Below are positions 50,140 to 61,300 of a stretch of 64,000 bases of DNA, in pieces (positions within the stretch are counted from its first letter, which is position 1; each line of letters begins with the position of its first letter). The notes under the pieces are model-generated. The model saw only the letters and a program-made list of their open reading frames with translations. It made no database searches and was not told the origin of the DNA. The translations under genes were made by a program, and so were the position numbers. Source of the DNA: Lactarius indigo (taxonomy: Eukaryota; Basidiomycota; Agaricomycetes; Russulales; Russulaceae); the NCBI GenBank assembly GCA_025766275.1, contig JAFKAC010000009.1, positions 1,426,001 to 1,490,000 of the forward strand, given 5' to 3'.

Positions 50140-51020
50140 TTGTGGGGAAAATGAATTTCGCTGACAAAAACTATACCTGAGCTTCAGGGCCTTGAAGGCT
50201 ACTTTAGCGGTTGCATCGGCGTCGATGATCGAGTCATCCAGGCGTAGCACCTTCTGCTTCCTGAGACTTTTCCAATGCTTCCTCAGCAAACTTGAGCGTT
50301 TTGTCCCAGCCGTCCACTGGGCCCAGACACTTCCGCAGTCCAGGTTGAGACGCAACCTGGGAGATATCCCGAAACACCCTCAGGCCCGTGATATAGGTGA
50401 CTAACAACAGGTTGAATATAGTCTCGCATATCGGGCGCAGGCTATGGATGAAAGAGTATGCAGGGGGTTCTGATGATAAATCGACAAGTGGAAGTCCCTC
50501 TGTGACTCGGAAGTGACTGCCTTGAACAACACCTGCAGAGAACCTGTATGGTTTGGTGCTGCCATCGAAAGTGAAGAACTGGAAGCCGTATCCGTTGTAG
50601 ATCATGCCATAAATTGGCACGCTAACATCAAATTGCATGTTGTTCCAGTCGCAAGGCTGTGGGTTTGACCACACAATGAGAAATCAATAGCAAGTTCTAT
50701 CATAGAGGGATGCCTCACCGTCACATTCTGCTATTATTTGGACAATGGCATCCAAACACTCTTCAACGCCTCCAATTTTTGGTTTCACCTCCATGAATAC
50801 GACTATGGCACCAAGCATCTTGAAATGACGATTGATCCTGTTGTTGTCAGTAGTGTGGCCATTCATGAGTGACTCTGGTGTGTTCCGGACAGAACTACCA
50901 AACAGAGCCACCAACCGACTGAAGATCTGGTAAGTATTTATTAAAACTCATCTACAGTGATAGGCAAGATACTCACAGGAGCGAGGAAACGTGATCTCGC
51001 TTCTTCCTGGCGTGGCCTTG
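50140..51020 (-). pseudogene. Decayed gene of an Agaricomycete family with an ExK (PD-(D/E)xK-like) motif
   Basis: Reverse-strand blocks occur in the expected order but in shifting frames: WDPARPRQEEARSRFLAP, an intron, then IFSRLVALFGSSVRNTPESL, HFKMLGAIVVFMEVKPKIGG, CLDAIVQIIAECDG, CDWNNMQFDVSVPIYGMIYN, GYGFQFFTFDGSTKPYRF, FIHSLRPICETIFNLLLVTY, WDKTLKFAEEALEKSQEAE and DADATAKVAFKALKLRYSF. The VVFMEVKP strand with E-x-K suggests a restriction-endonuclease-like fold; function unknown. Frame breaks occur after the ECDG block (no correct donor phase) and between EEALEKSQ and DADAT near 50250. An upstream fragment MRNRGEKLSYNDIKRRLRLA (about 51330-51410) may belong to the same gene. Probably a pseudogene of a repeated family. 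Confidence 0.5.
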
Positions 51021-51713
51021 CAGGGTCCCATATTGAATTAGTAAAACAACCATATCTGCCACAATATCTCTGAAGAGTGCAGCGGGAAGTCGGGAACGGT
51101 GGAGATAAAATGAGGGGGCATCACTAAAATCCATAGGGGTTCCAGGCCAACAAATTGGGCTACGTCTCGGTACTCAACATTAGAGAGATCGATGTTCAAG
51201 CCCTTTTCTGAGAGAGAATGTTTTGAGCCTCTGTTCTAGAACACTGGCAACTGGGTGAGGGTCATTCATACCCATCGAGCTAGTCTTCAGCCGTTCAAAA
51301 TCAAAACTATCCATTAGATGTAACAAAGCGACTCGACTGGTGTTTGGTCGTTGATGGCTAGACGAAGTCGCCGTTTAATGTCATTGTAAGACAGTTTTTC
51401 ACCTCGGTTTCTCATAGTGGTTGGTGCAAAAGTATGACAAGAAACGTCGAGAAAGCCTTGAGCTGCTTGGAAAGCTGCTGTGGAGTGTGATAGTGACCGT
51501 CGCAGACGGCCGAGGAAGGCATTGCTGGGTAGGGTACGAGTGGTGCAACCATCCTACCACCCGAGGTAAACCCGTGCGTTGGATGTTATGAGTTATGTCT
51601 ATTACTGTAGGAGTCGACCTTGTTGACGGAAACCTTGCTTGTTTGGTGTACGCGGAGATTGGATGGTTTAATATCTGCGCATCAACGTTTGTCTCGTAAA
51701 ACCTCTATCCGGC
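51021..51713. other. Spacer, probably remnants of the upstream ExK-family gene
   Basis: The reverse strand carries the fragment MRNRGEKLSYNDIKRRLRLA at about 51330-51410 and short stretches such as YRDVAQFVGLEP with stops between them. No complete gene. The right end is the 5' flank of eIF1A. Confidence 0.35.
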
Positions 51714-52377
51714 GTGCCAAAAGTGATTTTCACTACCGCCCTTTCCCTCGCAGTGTCGAGACTAACTTTCCCGATCGTCAGAATAAGGGAAAGGTCTGTT
51801 GTATGCATGGTGCATGGTACTTTTTCACTTGGTGTTGACCTGCGACACCTCACAGGGCAGCAAGAACAGGAGACGGGGAAAGAATGAGAACGACGACGAC
51901 AAGCGCGAGTTAGTATTCCGTGAGGATGGGCAAGAGTACGCTCAAGTGACTAAGATGCTGGGAAATGGCCGCCTGGAGGCTCTGTGCTTCGACGGTGAGG
52001 AGCGATTGGCACACATCCGAGGAAAGATGCGTAAGAAGGTGTGCCTTGCCATTGCTTTCCTCTGATATATGTGGTCTCGCCATCCAACTCAGGTGTGGAT
52101 TAGTCAAGGTGATATCATCCTACTTTCATTGCGTGAGTTCCGAGACGGCAAGGCCGATGTAATTGTAAAGTACACGGTGGACGAGGCTCGTAACCGTAAG
52201 TCAATTCGATGCTACGTGTTGGATTATGGCTGTGCAGACGTTGGATCTATCCAGTAAAAGCGTATGGCGAGCTGCCTGAGAATGCCAAGATCAGTGAAAC
52301 AGATACTTTCGGAAGACGAGGGCGAATGCACGTTCGAGTTCGGGGAAGATGGGGAAGTGGACATCGACGATATCTAG
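51714..52377 (+). CDS. TIF11: Translation initiation factor eIF1A; GTG at start position, frameshifted tail
   Basis: eIF1A promotes scanning and start-codon selection on the 40S subunit. Five exons fit: 51714-51722, 51782-51793, 51856-52038, 52093-52195 and 52255-52377. They give [100 protein letters not shown] and [20 protein letters not shown], an excellent OB-fold match. Two oddities: the codon where the universal start MPKNKGK is expected reads GTG (51714-51716), with an in-frame stop upstream and no ATG between; and after DTFG one base is missing near 52311, so the expected acidic tail ending GEVDIDDI, which binds eIF5B, lies in another frame. It is either a decayed second copy or the real gene with two sequence errors. 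The 9-nt first exon is an inference. Confidence 0.85.
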
Positions 52378-52713
52378 GTGTGTATTCTTGTCGATCGCAA
52401 AGGTGTGCTGCTCGTCCATTCCCATCGTCGTCCCCGTGCCAGCCGCTGATGCTATTGGTACAGATGTGTATTCGTGACGACTAGCATGATTGTCCTGCTA
52501 TATTATTGTCAATTACTAATAGACACGTTGTGATATAAATGTTACATCATATTTCCGTTTTATCTGTTCATCTTCATTCGAAACGTGGTAACTCGAAATG
52601 ACAGTAAAGCTCGAAAACCCTCCGAATAGTCGGCTTGATGACCCTCCATTGACGATCTAGCTCTTCATTCTCTGAGTAATGAGATAGTGTCAAGATCGGG
52701 CACGTAGCCCTTC
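52378..52713. other. Convergent 3' region, no gene
   Basis: AT-rich 3' flanks of eIF1A and the F-box gene. An alternative frame at about 52650-52740 on the reverse strand would extend the F-box protein (see findings). Confidence 0.4.
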
Positions 52714-53491
52714 TCATTCATCAGGTACTCTGCTATCTCTCGCGCGCCGAATCCCACCGCGAGGATTCAACAAATTCGAGTTGACTTCTATCTCCCCCGA
52801 TGAACTTTTTGACGTGTCGATGAGCAAACGAACGAGGTCAAGATCGCGCCGCTCGATAGCGAGCCGGACTGCAAGCGCGTCCGTGGAGTAAGGGGAAGCA
52901 CCTTGTTCCAGCAGGAAGCGCACAAGGGGAATAGCGCCTGCCTTCACGGCACTCGCCAGGGGAAAGCCGCGGTGCGAGTCTGGTATAGGGCGAATCGACA
53001 GGTCCCGAAGCCCATAGAGATAGCGCAGCAGCGGGAGCGCTTCTTCTCCTGAAGGACCAAGCCGCCGGAATAGCCATCTCGGCAGGCGGACGACGACAGA
53101 AGTCACTTCCGGCGGACAGGCCACCGGTCGCCTGAGGAGTACGTCAAGCACTTCAGGCTTGCGGCAAAGGGGGTAGCGCAGGGCGAAGGAGACGACGGAA
53201 AAACGGTAAGATTTGTTCGGGTGGACGAGGAGGCGGCCCATGAGGTAGTCGGCCTTTATGGTGGCAGGTGCTAACGTGAATATGTGGTGCAGGCGTCTGC
53301 AGACGATTGGCAGGGAGTCGGACACCGCATAAAACTGGATTTCATACAGGAGCTAGGACACGCGGGGATATCAGGAGCGGGTATGGCGTCAAAAAAAAAA
53401 TTTGTCAAGTGTCAAGTTTGCTTAAGACGATTCGGCATACCTCTACGGGGAGAGCTGAAAGCAGATCACTGACCTGCTCTCTCCATCTCAT
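52714..53491 (-). CDS. F-box-like protein with ankyrin-type repeats
   Basis: Substrate adaptor-like protein of a family common in wood-decay basidiomycetes. Exon 1 (53491-53441) reads MRWREQVSDLLSALPVE, spliced by an 88-nt intron to exon 2 (53352-52714) starting LLYEIQFYAVSDSLPIVCRR then LHHIFTLAPATIKADYL. The LPVELLYEIQ..A.S.SLP.VCRRL pattern is the F-box-like start. Downstream, AGAIPLVRFLLEQGASP and RRDLDLVRLLIDTSK look like ankyrin helices. It ends at 229 aa with RRARDSRVPDE, but the next frame reads REIAEYLMNEKGYVPDLDTI, a much better ankyrin continuation, so a one-base frameshift near 52745 is suspected. Confidence 0.7.
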
Positions 53492-54586
53492 GGGAGTCAA
53501 GGACGAGCGCTGAGCGTGAGCGTGGTCTATGTCGGCCCGCTTTCTATCCGCCACGTTGAAGTTGTGTTGTGCAGTTTTGCGTCAGTGGTCTTCGCCTGGC
53601 AGTGTAATTGTATGCTTTTACAAAGGAGCCAGACCGACTGCGGACAATCAGAGTCACAACGAATCTGGTTTTATTCCCTTCTGCCGATTACCTCATGTGC
53701 TAAACCTCAACTATGAAAACTTTTGATACTGCTGCTCAATAAAGGTTCTGTAGACCCCGAATATCTGACCAGGTTCGTTACACGGCAACTTGAAAGCCAC
53801 TTCTTCTGGAGGTAGTCTAAATCCGAATTCTAATACCATAATTCACTGGCACCTTCACCGGGACCTGAGGTTGTGATAGGTGAAAATGATCTTCCTGGTG
53901 GTGGTCATGATGGCCCACAAGATGGCCCATCTCCTCGACCTGAAAACACCAAGGTACGGTAGTTGGTTGCTCATGTATACCCCTACAGGCACCGCAGATA
54001 GCTTCAGGCAGAAACTCCGTTTGGAAAGGTGTATTATTTCGCCATGCGTACCGTCTCGGTCAATTTATCTCCGGTGTGGGTGCCAGGTAATACGTGATGC
54101 TGCCGCCTGCAAGTCAAGAAATAGCAGTTGGTGACATTGTATGTCGGAGAGAGGTTGAACCATTGAACTCATGAGAAGATCGACGACGACCATCCATGCG
54201 GCCGCGGCGTATGATGCTAGGCTTAGCTACACTAAGTGTAGACCGAAAGTAGTAGGCGAGTGCACCCCTTGACTGGTGGGCATTAAAGGCACACGAGGGG
54301 TCCGGGACGACCCGCTTGATCCATGACGTGAATAATATAGTCACCAGACGGATATGTTACATGGCAGACAACGGATCTTGTATATGCTCCGACCTCGTGC
54401 CCGTGGCACCTTGTTTCGTTTTCAGCTCTTTGGCTCGGCATTCGTTTTAGGTTACCGTGGCAGCAGAGTGCAAATGAGACGTCTCGGAAGCCGCTGAGGG
54501 GTCCCATGGAAAGTACTCGGGGAATGAGTCCCCTTTAACATACTGCATTTGGCTTTTCAAAATCGAACTGAGGGAAACAATTGTGC
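53492..54586. other. Intergenic, nothing recognised
   Basis: Short open frames without motifs. A reverse-strand piece GDSFPEYFPWDPSAASET near 54470-54525 may be the end of the macrodomain gene rather than a separate gene. Confidence 0.35.
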
Positions 54587-55495
54587 TCACAAGTAGACGG
54601 CCTCGTCCTCCTCGGAGAACACTACAAAAATAACGCGCTCGAACTGCGTGGAGTATAAGCGCCACGATCCGTAGTCATGGGGACTACACCAGCTTCCAAA
54701 AAAAAAAAAAAAAACAAGACGCACCTCTTTGGCTTCGTCCGTGTCTAAAAATTTTCTTACTTCCCCAAGTGCAACACGAGCGGCGCCTTCGATCGGATAG
54801 CTGTAAATACCAGTTGATATAGCCGGGAAAGCCTGAAAGCGCGGACATGAGCCTGGACTGTAGTGCGAAGATCAGGGTTACGCCGGTTCGGGCTAGCTTA
54901 CAATATGCTTCAGCCCGTGCTGCACGGCGAGTTCCAAGCTAATGCGGTAGCACCCCGCGAGCTGCAACGGCGCGCGCTTGCTTTTAGGGTGGTAGACTGG
55001 TCCGACGGCGTGGATGACATGCTTTCTGCACCCCTGAAAATGTGAGTTCGTTGTTGGCGGCCGAGCCTATGCGAGCTCACGCTGGAAGATTGTAGCCCGC
55101 TGTGATGCGGGCCTCGCCAGTCGGGCAGCCGCCGAGCGTGCGGCCTAAGGGCAAGGAAAAGCGAAGGATCGGCCCTTCATTGCGGACTTGGGCAAACAGA
55201 TCAAGAACGTACATTCTTTGAGTAGCTTAGGACCCGCTGCTCGGTGAATGGCCCCATCCACTGCACAGCAGCGTTCATACCGTCATCGTAGAGAATCGAA
55301 AGGGGGCGCTCACCTCCTCCACCACCTGTCGCACTCTCAGGGTGAGCACTCCTGGTTGTGACCAGACGGGATCGTGATCAGTCGGGAAGGAAGGCGAACA
55401 TACCCAAAAGCCCATTGTTAGCTGCGTTGACGATTCGCGTCGACTTGTACATGGGTAATATCGCCTCGGCTGTTAGCAACAACGATATGCGTCAT
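54587..55495 (-). CDS. Macrodomain protein (MacroD-type ADP-ribose/O-acetyl-ADP-ribose hydrolase), one frameshift
   Basis: Macrodomains of the MacroD group remove ADP-ribose from proteins or deacetylate O-acetyl-ADP-ribose. The exons spell [124 protein letters not shown] and KFLDTDEAKEFERVIFVVFS. The [18 protein letters not shown] loop and STGIYSYP carry the ligand-binding residues. The GGG of that loop is on a 12-nt exon at 55314-55325. Between VDA and IVNAAN one extra base (att on the + strand near 55434) breaks the frame. The C-terminal exon is uncertain: the frame stops after EEDEAVYL at 54587, while a PEYFP block typical of the family end lies further downstream. The 5' end may also be incomplete. 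Confidence 0.75.
55314..55325 (-). other. 12-nt microexon of the macrodomain gene
   Basis: Reverse-strand gtggtggaggag, flanked by ACAG acceptor and GTGAGC donor, joins LLG to VDGAIH with exact phase and supplies the glycine loop. Inference from splice signals and family sequence. Confidence 0.6.
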
Positions 55496-56457
55496 TCCAG
55501 CTGTTCGGGCTGCTGCCAACGGGGGATACCAGACCCAGAATGCCGGTGCCATTTACACGTCCGGCACTACTAATACTACTCACTAGACAGAGACTCGGTC
55601 CAGCAGCGTGCTGGTGAATGGGAAATGCACTTCTCTTCCCTCACTAGAGGATGCTGCTATTGCCCCGCGCTTGTAAAGCTCACGAAGGGTAGGAATTTGG
55701 TGCAATGAAACGACCCTCGCCCGAGCCATCGTGGAAGTTCGGCGCTTGATTGCCTTGTCCCAACGAGGCGCTCGCCACTGCAGCGGTCACCTGCATAATA
55801 GCAAAAACGGAAACTGTTGCCAAAGGGGGCAACTTCCCAGACTCCCGACTGGAGTGACCAAAACAAAAACAAGAAAAAAAAAACCTTATACGAAATTGGT
55901 GACCAACAGCGGTCATAAAGAGAGAGTTCCTGAGCAACGTTAACGTTTTAATCTCAGTTAATGCGGACCCATGGAAAAGAATTTTGTCTAGCTCGCGCCC
56001 ATGGTTATATTGGCGGCGACGCGTTGAGTCAAGTTTACAAGACGTAAACAGATGCCGCTCAAACGACATGCGCGAGCGCAGTATTAAATTGCCGTGCATC
56101 TAAAATAGACATGGCGAGGTGTAACATACGGGCCATGTGGTGAGTCTTGGATGAAAATGTAAGTAGGCTACAACTACGGTGATGAAAACATGGGTAGGGG
56201 TGGGGGTTGTCAGTAGGAAATCGAATACAACATGATGCCGAAATGGTGCGATGTAAACTAATGGGTGATCGTCCCTGGACCCAGGTGATGACGGAATACA
56301 AGATGTTGTGTTGATAGTGCCCAAAGGGCCGAAAGGGATACAAAAGCTTTCGCTACTCGAGCGTGGAATGAAACGGCGCTGAACAAGGCAGGGTCATACG
56401 TCGAGTGTCATAGAATGGTCGTGAACGAATAGAAAACCTCTACACATGTAGTAGCGG
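55496..56457. other. Intergenic, nothing recognised
   Basis: Mixed short open frames with no motif. An A-rich run lies near 55860-55883. It would hold 5' parts of the macrodomain gene and the 3' flank of the kinase. Confidence 0.35.
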
Positions 56458-58057
56458 TTATCTTGATGAGGAATAGTGCCGCGAGCTGGAGCTGATGCGT
56501 GCTTGGTTTGCTTGCTCTAACGGACTTGATGAACGCGAATGACCACCAAATGTGCTGGTCTGGACATATGTGTTTGTCTGTGAGGGCAAGGCGAGTATTG
56601 GATCAACGTTGACTGTGTGAGAGTGTGCGGCAGTGATAGGTTGGTTGAGAGGATAATATGATCTCCGCGTAGTCCTTTCGAAGTCGTACACCGTAAAGTC
56701 GTCTTCCAGCTGTCGCATTTCTGGCTTCATCTTTTCTGGGTTCGCCTTACGCTTATGGTGTGTCAACGGCTTTTCGGCCATAATGAACTCATCCAGTTCA
56801 TAAGAGGCATCGAAATTAGCACGGTCCTGCTGAAGTCAGGTATCAGTTATGTGATGCGGTGCGAAAGGAGGCGAGACTGACACTAGGAACGAATGGAGGA
56901 TCGAGCTGCTTCGCTTCCAGTTTCTCCCAGTTGATTGAAGAGAACCAACTATGAGAATGGAATTCGTCCATACTTGATGTGCCAGTGCGGCAACCTAACC
57001 GCCTGATGGGATCTCGCTCGAGTAGCTTCAGGCCAATTACAATCAGCGAGGGTTCTTATGCTAGCCGTCTGGCGGTGCTTACCCCCCAAATGGCGGAAGT
57101 GCATTCACTACTAACCGCCCCGTGGCGGTGTGAGGGCTTCTTGATGGGGTGATTAATAATGCTATCCCGCATTTTTTCCGCGGAGTTCCCATCAAAGGGG
57201 CGTTTGTGCCAAAGCAGCTCAAAGGCGCTGACGCCTAAACTCCACCAGTCGACTTGCCAAGAGTACCCGCGGCGCTGAGGGTCAACTACCTCCGGAGCCA
57301 TGTATGCCATGGAACCTGCGACAGAAGTATGCATGCGACTCCGAGAATAATGTATAGCAATATTAAAGTCGGTGAGAGCGGCGTGCCCTTTCTCGTCGAG
57401 GAGGATGTTGTCTGGTTTAATATCGCTGCTAGGCATTAGGCCCTGTGGCGACAAATATCAAGGGCAGGCACATACCGGTGCATGATCCCCTTGCTGTGAA
57501 GATAAACCAGACCACAAGCCAGCTCTGCCGTCCAGAAGCGAACTACGTTCTCCGGAAAATTACCCTTAGTGTTGATGTGGTCTATTACGACTTAGCCAGT
57601 CCCACAGGAGACGCGAACGGAAGTGGAGCATACATCGAAGATCGCCACCCAGCATAAGATCAAGCACGAAGAAACAATTGTTGTCGTCTTGGAATGCATA
57701 ACGGAGGTTGACCAAGAAAGGGTGGTCCACCTGTACTAGAGCATGAGGCAATGAGAAGAGGGCGCGTAAAGGATCCTCACCTCCTCAAGCAATCGCCTTT
57801 CCTGGATGATGTTGGCGACCGCCTTCTGCTTGATGCACTGTTGCTTATCTATGTACTTGAGTGCGTAGAGCTTCTTGCTCCTTTTGTGTTCCACAACGCG
57901 AACCTGAGTGGGGTTCGTTGATTAAATGAACGAAGAAAGCTGGAAGAGGTAGACCAACCTTTCCAAAAGCACCTTTGCCAGCAACCCTGTGAAGTTCGAA
58001 GTGGTAGAGATTGACCTCACCAGCAAGGTCGACGGGTTTGGACGGGGCGCAACCCAT
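56458..58057 (-). CDS. AGC-type serine/threonine kinase of the STK32/YANK group
   Basis: Protein kinase. It starts MGCAPSKPVDL: Gly2 and Cys3 suggest N-myristoylation plus palmitoylation, hence membrane attachment. First exons: 58057-57959, 57903-57781, 57730-57634, 57590-57476. The P-loop is GKGAFGKV; the ATP lysine sits in LYALKYIDK; then VDHPFLVNLRYAFQDDNNCF, FVLDLMLGGDLRF, MHRDIKPDNILLDEKG (HRD loop), LTDFNIAIHYS with DFN in place of DFG, SVAGSMAYMAPEVV (APE) and SWQVDWWSLGVSAFELLW. The DFN motif is a known mark of the STK32/YANK group. The C-terminal tail has LLERDPIRRLGC, SWFSSINWEKLEAKQLDPPF and an AGC-like FDASYELDEFI, and ends in a Ser-rich stretch. The shared 310-bp upstream region with the channel gene is a divergent promoter. 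Confidence 0.9.
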
Positions 58058-58366
58058 AGTCGAAGAGAGAGCGGTGAGGAGGTGTGGTGGGGGAAGGAAG
58101 GAACAGGCTGTGGCTTATAAGACATAGAACAAGGGCAGAGTAAGATACCTCTAAGGTACACATGCTGGAAGCTCCTTGTGCTCGAGAAGGCAACCCGGGA
58201 GAACGGCGAGATTGGTGGATGCCGCGTGGTCTGGGTGAGACAATAGGAACCCCGGCCACGCCGGATCGGGGTATTAGAGACAATAACGCACTCGGTTAAC
58301 CACTCTAATTTCGCCACAAGGAGCCCCCTCAACTCAACAATAAAACCCACTTTTGCCCACTTTTGC
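58058..58366. promoter_or_regulatory. Divergent promoter of the kinase and vacuolar channel genes
   Basis: About 310 bp separate the two start codons (58057 reverse, 58367 forward). No clear TATA box was identified. Co-regulation is possible but not shown. Confidence 0.4.
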
Positions 58367-61300
58367 ATGGATCCAGAGGGTCGCCAAGACGTCCCTCTTC
58401 TCTCACCAACTCCCGAATTTCTCGATTCTGTCAAAGTCTTCCCGTATATCGTCCATTTGAAGCGGGATGTTATCGTGAGTGTTCGATGCTTTCAGCCCCC
58501 CCTTTCCTTTCTCACCTGTGGCAGAGAAACATAGGTCTGTACCCAAATCTCTTGACGCTCGCCAACACCCTTATATGGCTATGCGACAGACACCGCCCTC
58601 AGTTGGGAGTTAGTTCCGACGCCCTAGCCCTTTTCTGTACAACACCGCTCACCCACTTTTCAGCCAATTAACTGCATCTGATGTCAATTTCGCTGTCGTT
58701 CGTCCACTTGTCTTCAAATATGCGCGTCTAAAAAATCCTGCTATTGTTTACGTGTGCCTCGTTGTTCGGTCACACTTCATCTCTGCGGCCGAACAAGATC
58801 TTGCTTTTTCTGGCGTGAGCTTCTCGCGGGCGATCTTATGTGAAATTTTAGCCATGAAGCTCGTCCACCATTTTGCAAGCAATCAGATCGAACTGGTTTC
58901 TGTTCTTATCACTAGCTGGAGTCCCCTTGCTGGTGCCACAAATGACGTCATCGAAGATGTACAGAACATCCTTGGTAACAATGGGGACTGGGGTGAGGTC
59001 GACCTTCAGTCAGCTCTGGAGGTCAGCCACTTTCGCACCCACGCTTCGTCCCCGTATACTCAGTCTTCCATCCAAGATGGCGATCTCGTCAAGCGCTAAA
59101 CGATTTGTGGCTTCTCCGATCGTCCAGTCTGTCGTAAACGATATCTATTCTGGCCGCGTTATTTACTCTTCGTCCGCAAACCGGTCTATCGTCGCAGACA
59201 ATTATAAGCTCCGTGCAATCGAGATCTACAATGGCCGAAATGCTCCCTGGCTCAACCATTATCGGTATGTTCTTTCACTTCTCGTCTACCCACACAACCG
59301 AATCTGTATTTGTTCGTATCAGTTTACGTGTGCCGCGCTACGGAGCAATTCTCGAGTTCTTGAATTTCACATGTTTGCTGGTCACGTTCATTTTGTGCCT
59401 CTTTTGCACGTCTTTAGCTTTCTCTTCTTGTCTACCTTCTCATTGATTCCGTCACAGACAAAGATCTCAACACGCCTAACGCCTTCGAGGTTCTCTTCAT
59501 CGTCTTTGCAGCGGCTTTTGCTTTGGAGGAATACACTGCCTCCGTAGAGCATGGGTGGAGTGGTAAGTGTGGACATCACAACGTCTTGTCGACGCTACTA
59601 ACGAGGCGTTCAGTCTATTTTGCCAACGTGAGCAACGGATTCATAATACTTCGGATTACGTCTCCCAACCAGAACGTTCTAGATGTGGAATGTCTTCGAT
59701 AGCGCCTTTATCGTCGTCACCACTCTGTACCTCGTTCTTCGAGTCAAGGGCCTTTCTTCCGGGGACCGTAAGTTGTGCTTCCTACGTGACTATTACGAGT
59801 CAGCCCATCTGGATGGGATTGATAGATCCCACTTCCGAACTGGGCTTTGACATACTCGCCTGCGGTGCCTGCATCATCTTCCCAAGGTTTGATCGTTGCC
59901 TTGTTTCCTTGCCATTCGCGGGTTCTCAACCGCCCATTAGACTCGCATTCTTCATGGTTTCTAATAACGTCGTAATCTTGTGCGTCTTCTGCCTTGTTTT
60001 CTTCGGACTTCACGTGCCAACAGCTTCCATGCTCCTAGCGCGCTCCGTGCCATGACAGCTGAATTCGTTTTTTTCATGGGTATCGCGGCCACGTGTTTCT
60101 CTGGGCTGCTTTTTACGCTTTGGATGCTCGGTTCTGAACAATGGACCCTCAGGTCCATTGCCTGGCTCATGGTGCAAATTTGGTTTGGAAACACGTACCT
60201 GTCGTTTGGCCAAGCATCATCTTTCCACCCATGCAAGTCTCAATCCCCCCCCCGGTACATTGATTTTTTGAGACCTAGTTCCAGTTTTCGGGCCCATTTT
60301 GATGGTCGGATTCGCCGCTCTGAGCAACACGCTTCTCCTCACCAGTAAGACTTATTCGTGACAACGTCATGCCACTTCTCACGGTGATAACAGTTTTGAT
60401 CTCAATATTGTCAAACACGTTTACGCGGATTGACGCAGTGAGTCGTGTTTCACTTTCCCAAGAGCCCCAAGTTCAACCGACCTCGTAGAATGCCAATCAA
60501 GAGGTTCGTTCGTTACTATTGCGATCTTCCCTTCAGTTAATGACTTTGCGATAGTTCCTCTTTCAATTTACAATTACAACGCTCGAAGGGTGGGTGGCAC
60601 CAGATAGCATGAGTCTACCATGTTGACGTTCGTATTCACAGAATGAAGTCGGACGCGCTCTTTAGCTATCAACCTCCTTTCAACCTTTTGGCCTTCGCAA
60701 TTCTCTTACCTGCTAGTTGGGTCTTAACACCGCGAAGCTTGCATTCCGCGAATGTTTTCCTCATCCGATTGACGGTACGCTTCTTTGCGTCATGCTTTCC
60801 TGCTAGCGCCTAACTATTGGTAGTCATTTCCTGTCCTCGTGACGATCTCTCTGTATGAGCGCTATCTCCTTACTCATTTCTCCATCCACGAGTCAGCCCA
60901 ACTTATGGCACAGTCCATTTACAACGCTCTCCCGCGCCATGTCAGATCCTTGCCGTTCTTCGAAGCATTCATGGGAACAGATATGCACGATCTCTATGGG
61001 GCCATATTTGATGTAGAACCCGATCTTACTGAGGAAGACGGAGAACTTTTTGCGGACAGAGAGCAAGATCGTGTCGGGTTGCATAGCTGGACCAGCCGCG
61101 AGAGTGGCAGAGCTGATACACGCACGCCACCGCCGACGTTACAGTCACTTCATGAACTGTCTATACCAGAGGGACTAGTACGAGCTGACCGCCGCGCTTC
61201 GAGCCTTCCACGCTCGCGCCCGGGTCAGTCGGGCGGGTCTCCGCGGATACGCAAGCTCAGCCTTCGGCCATCACTTGCGGAACCACATCGCATGAGCGCG

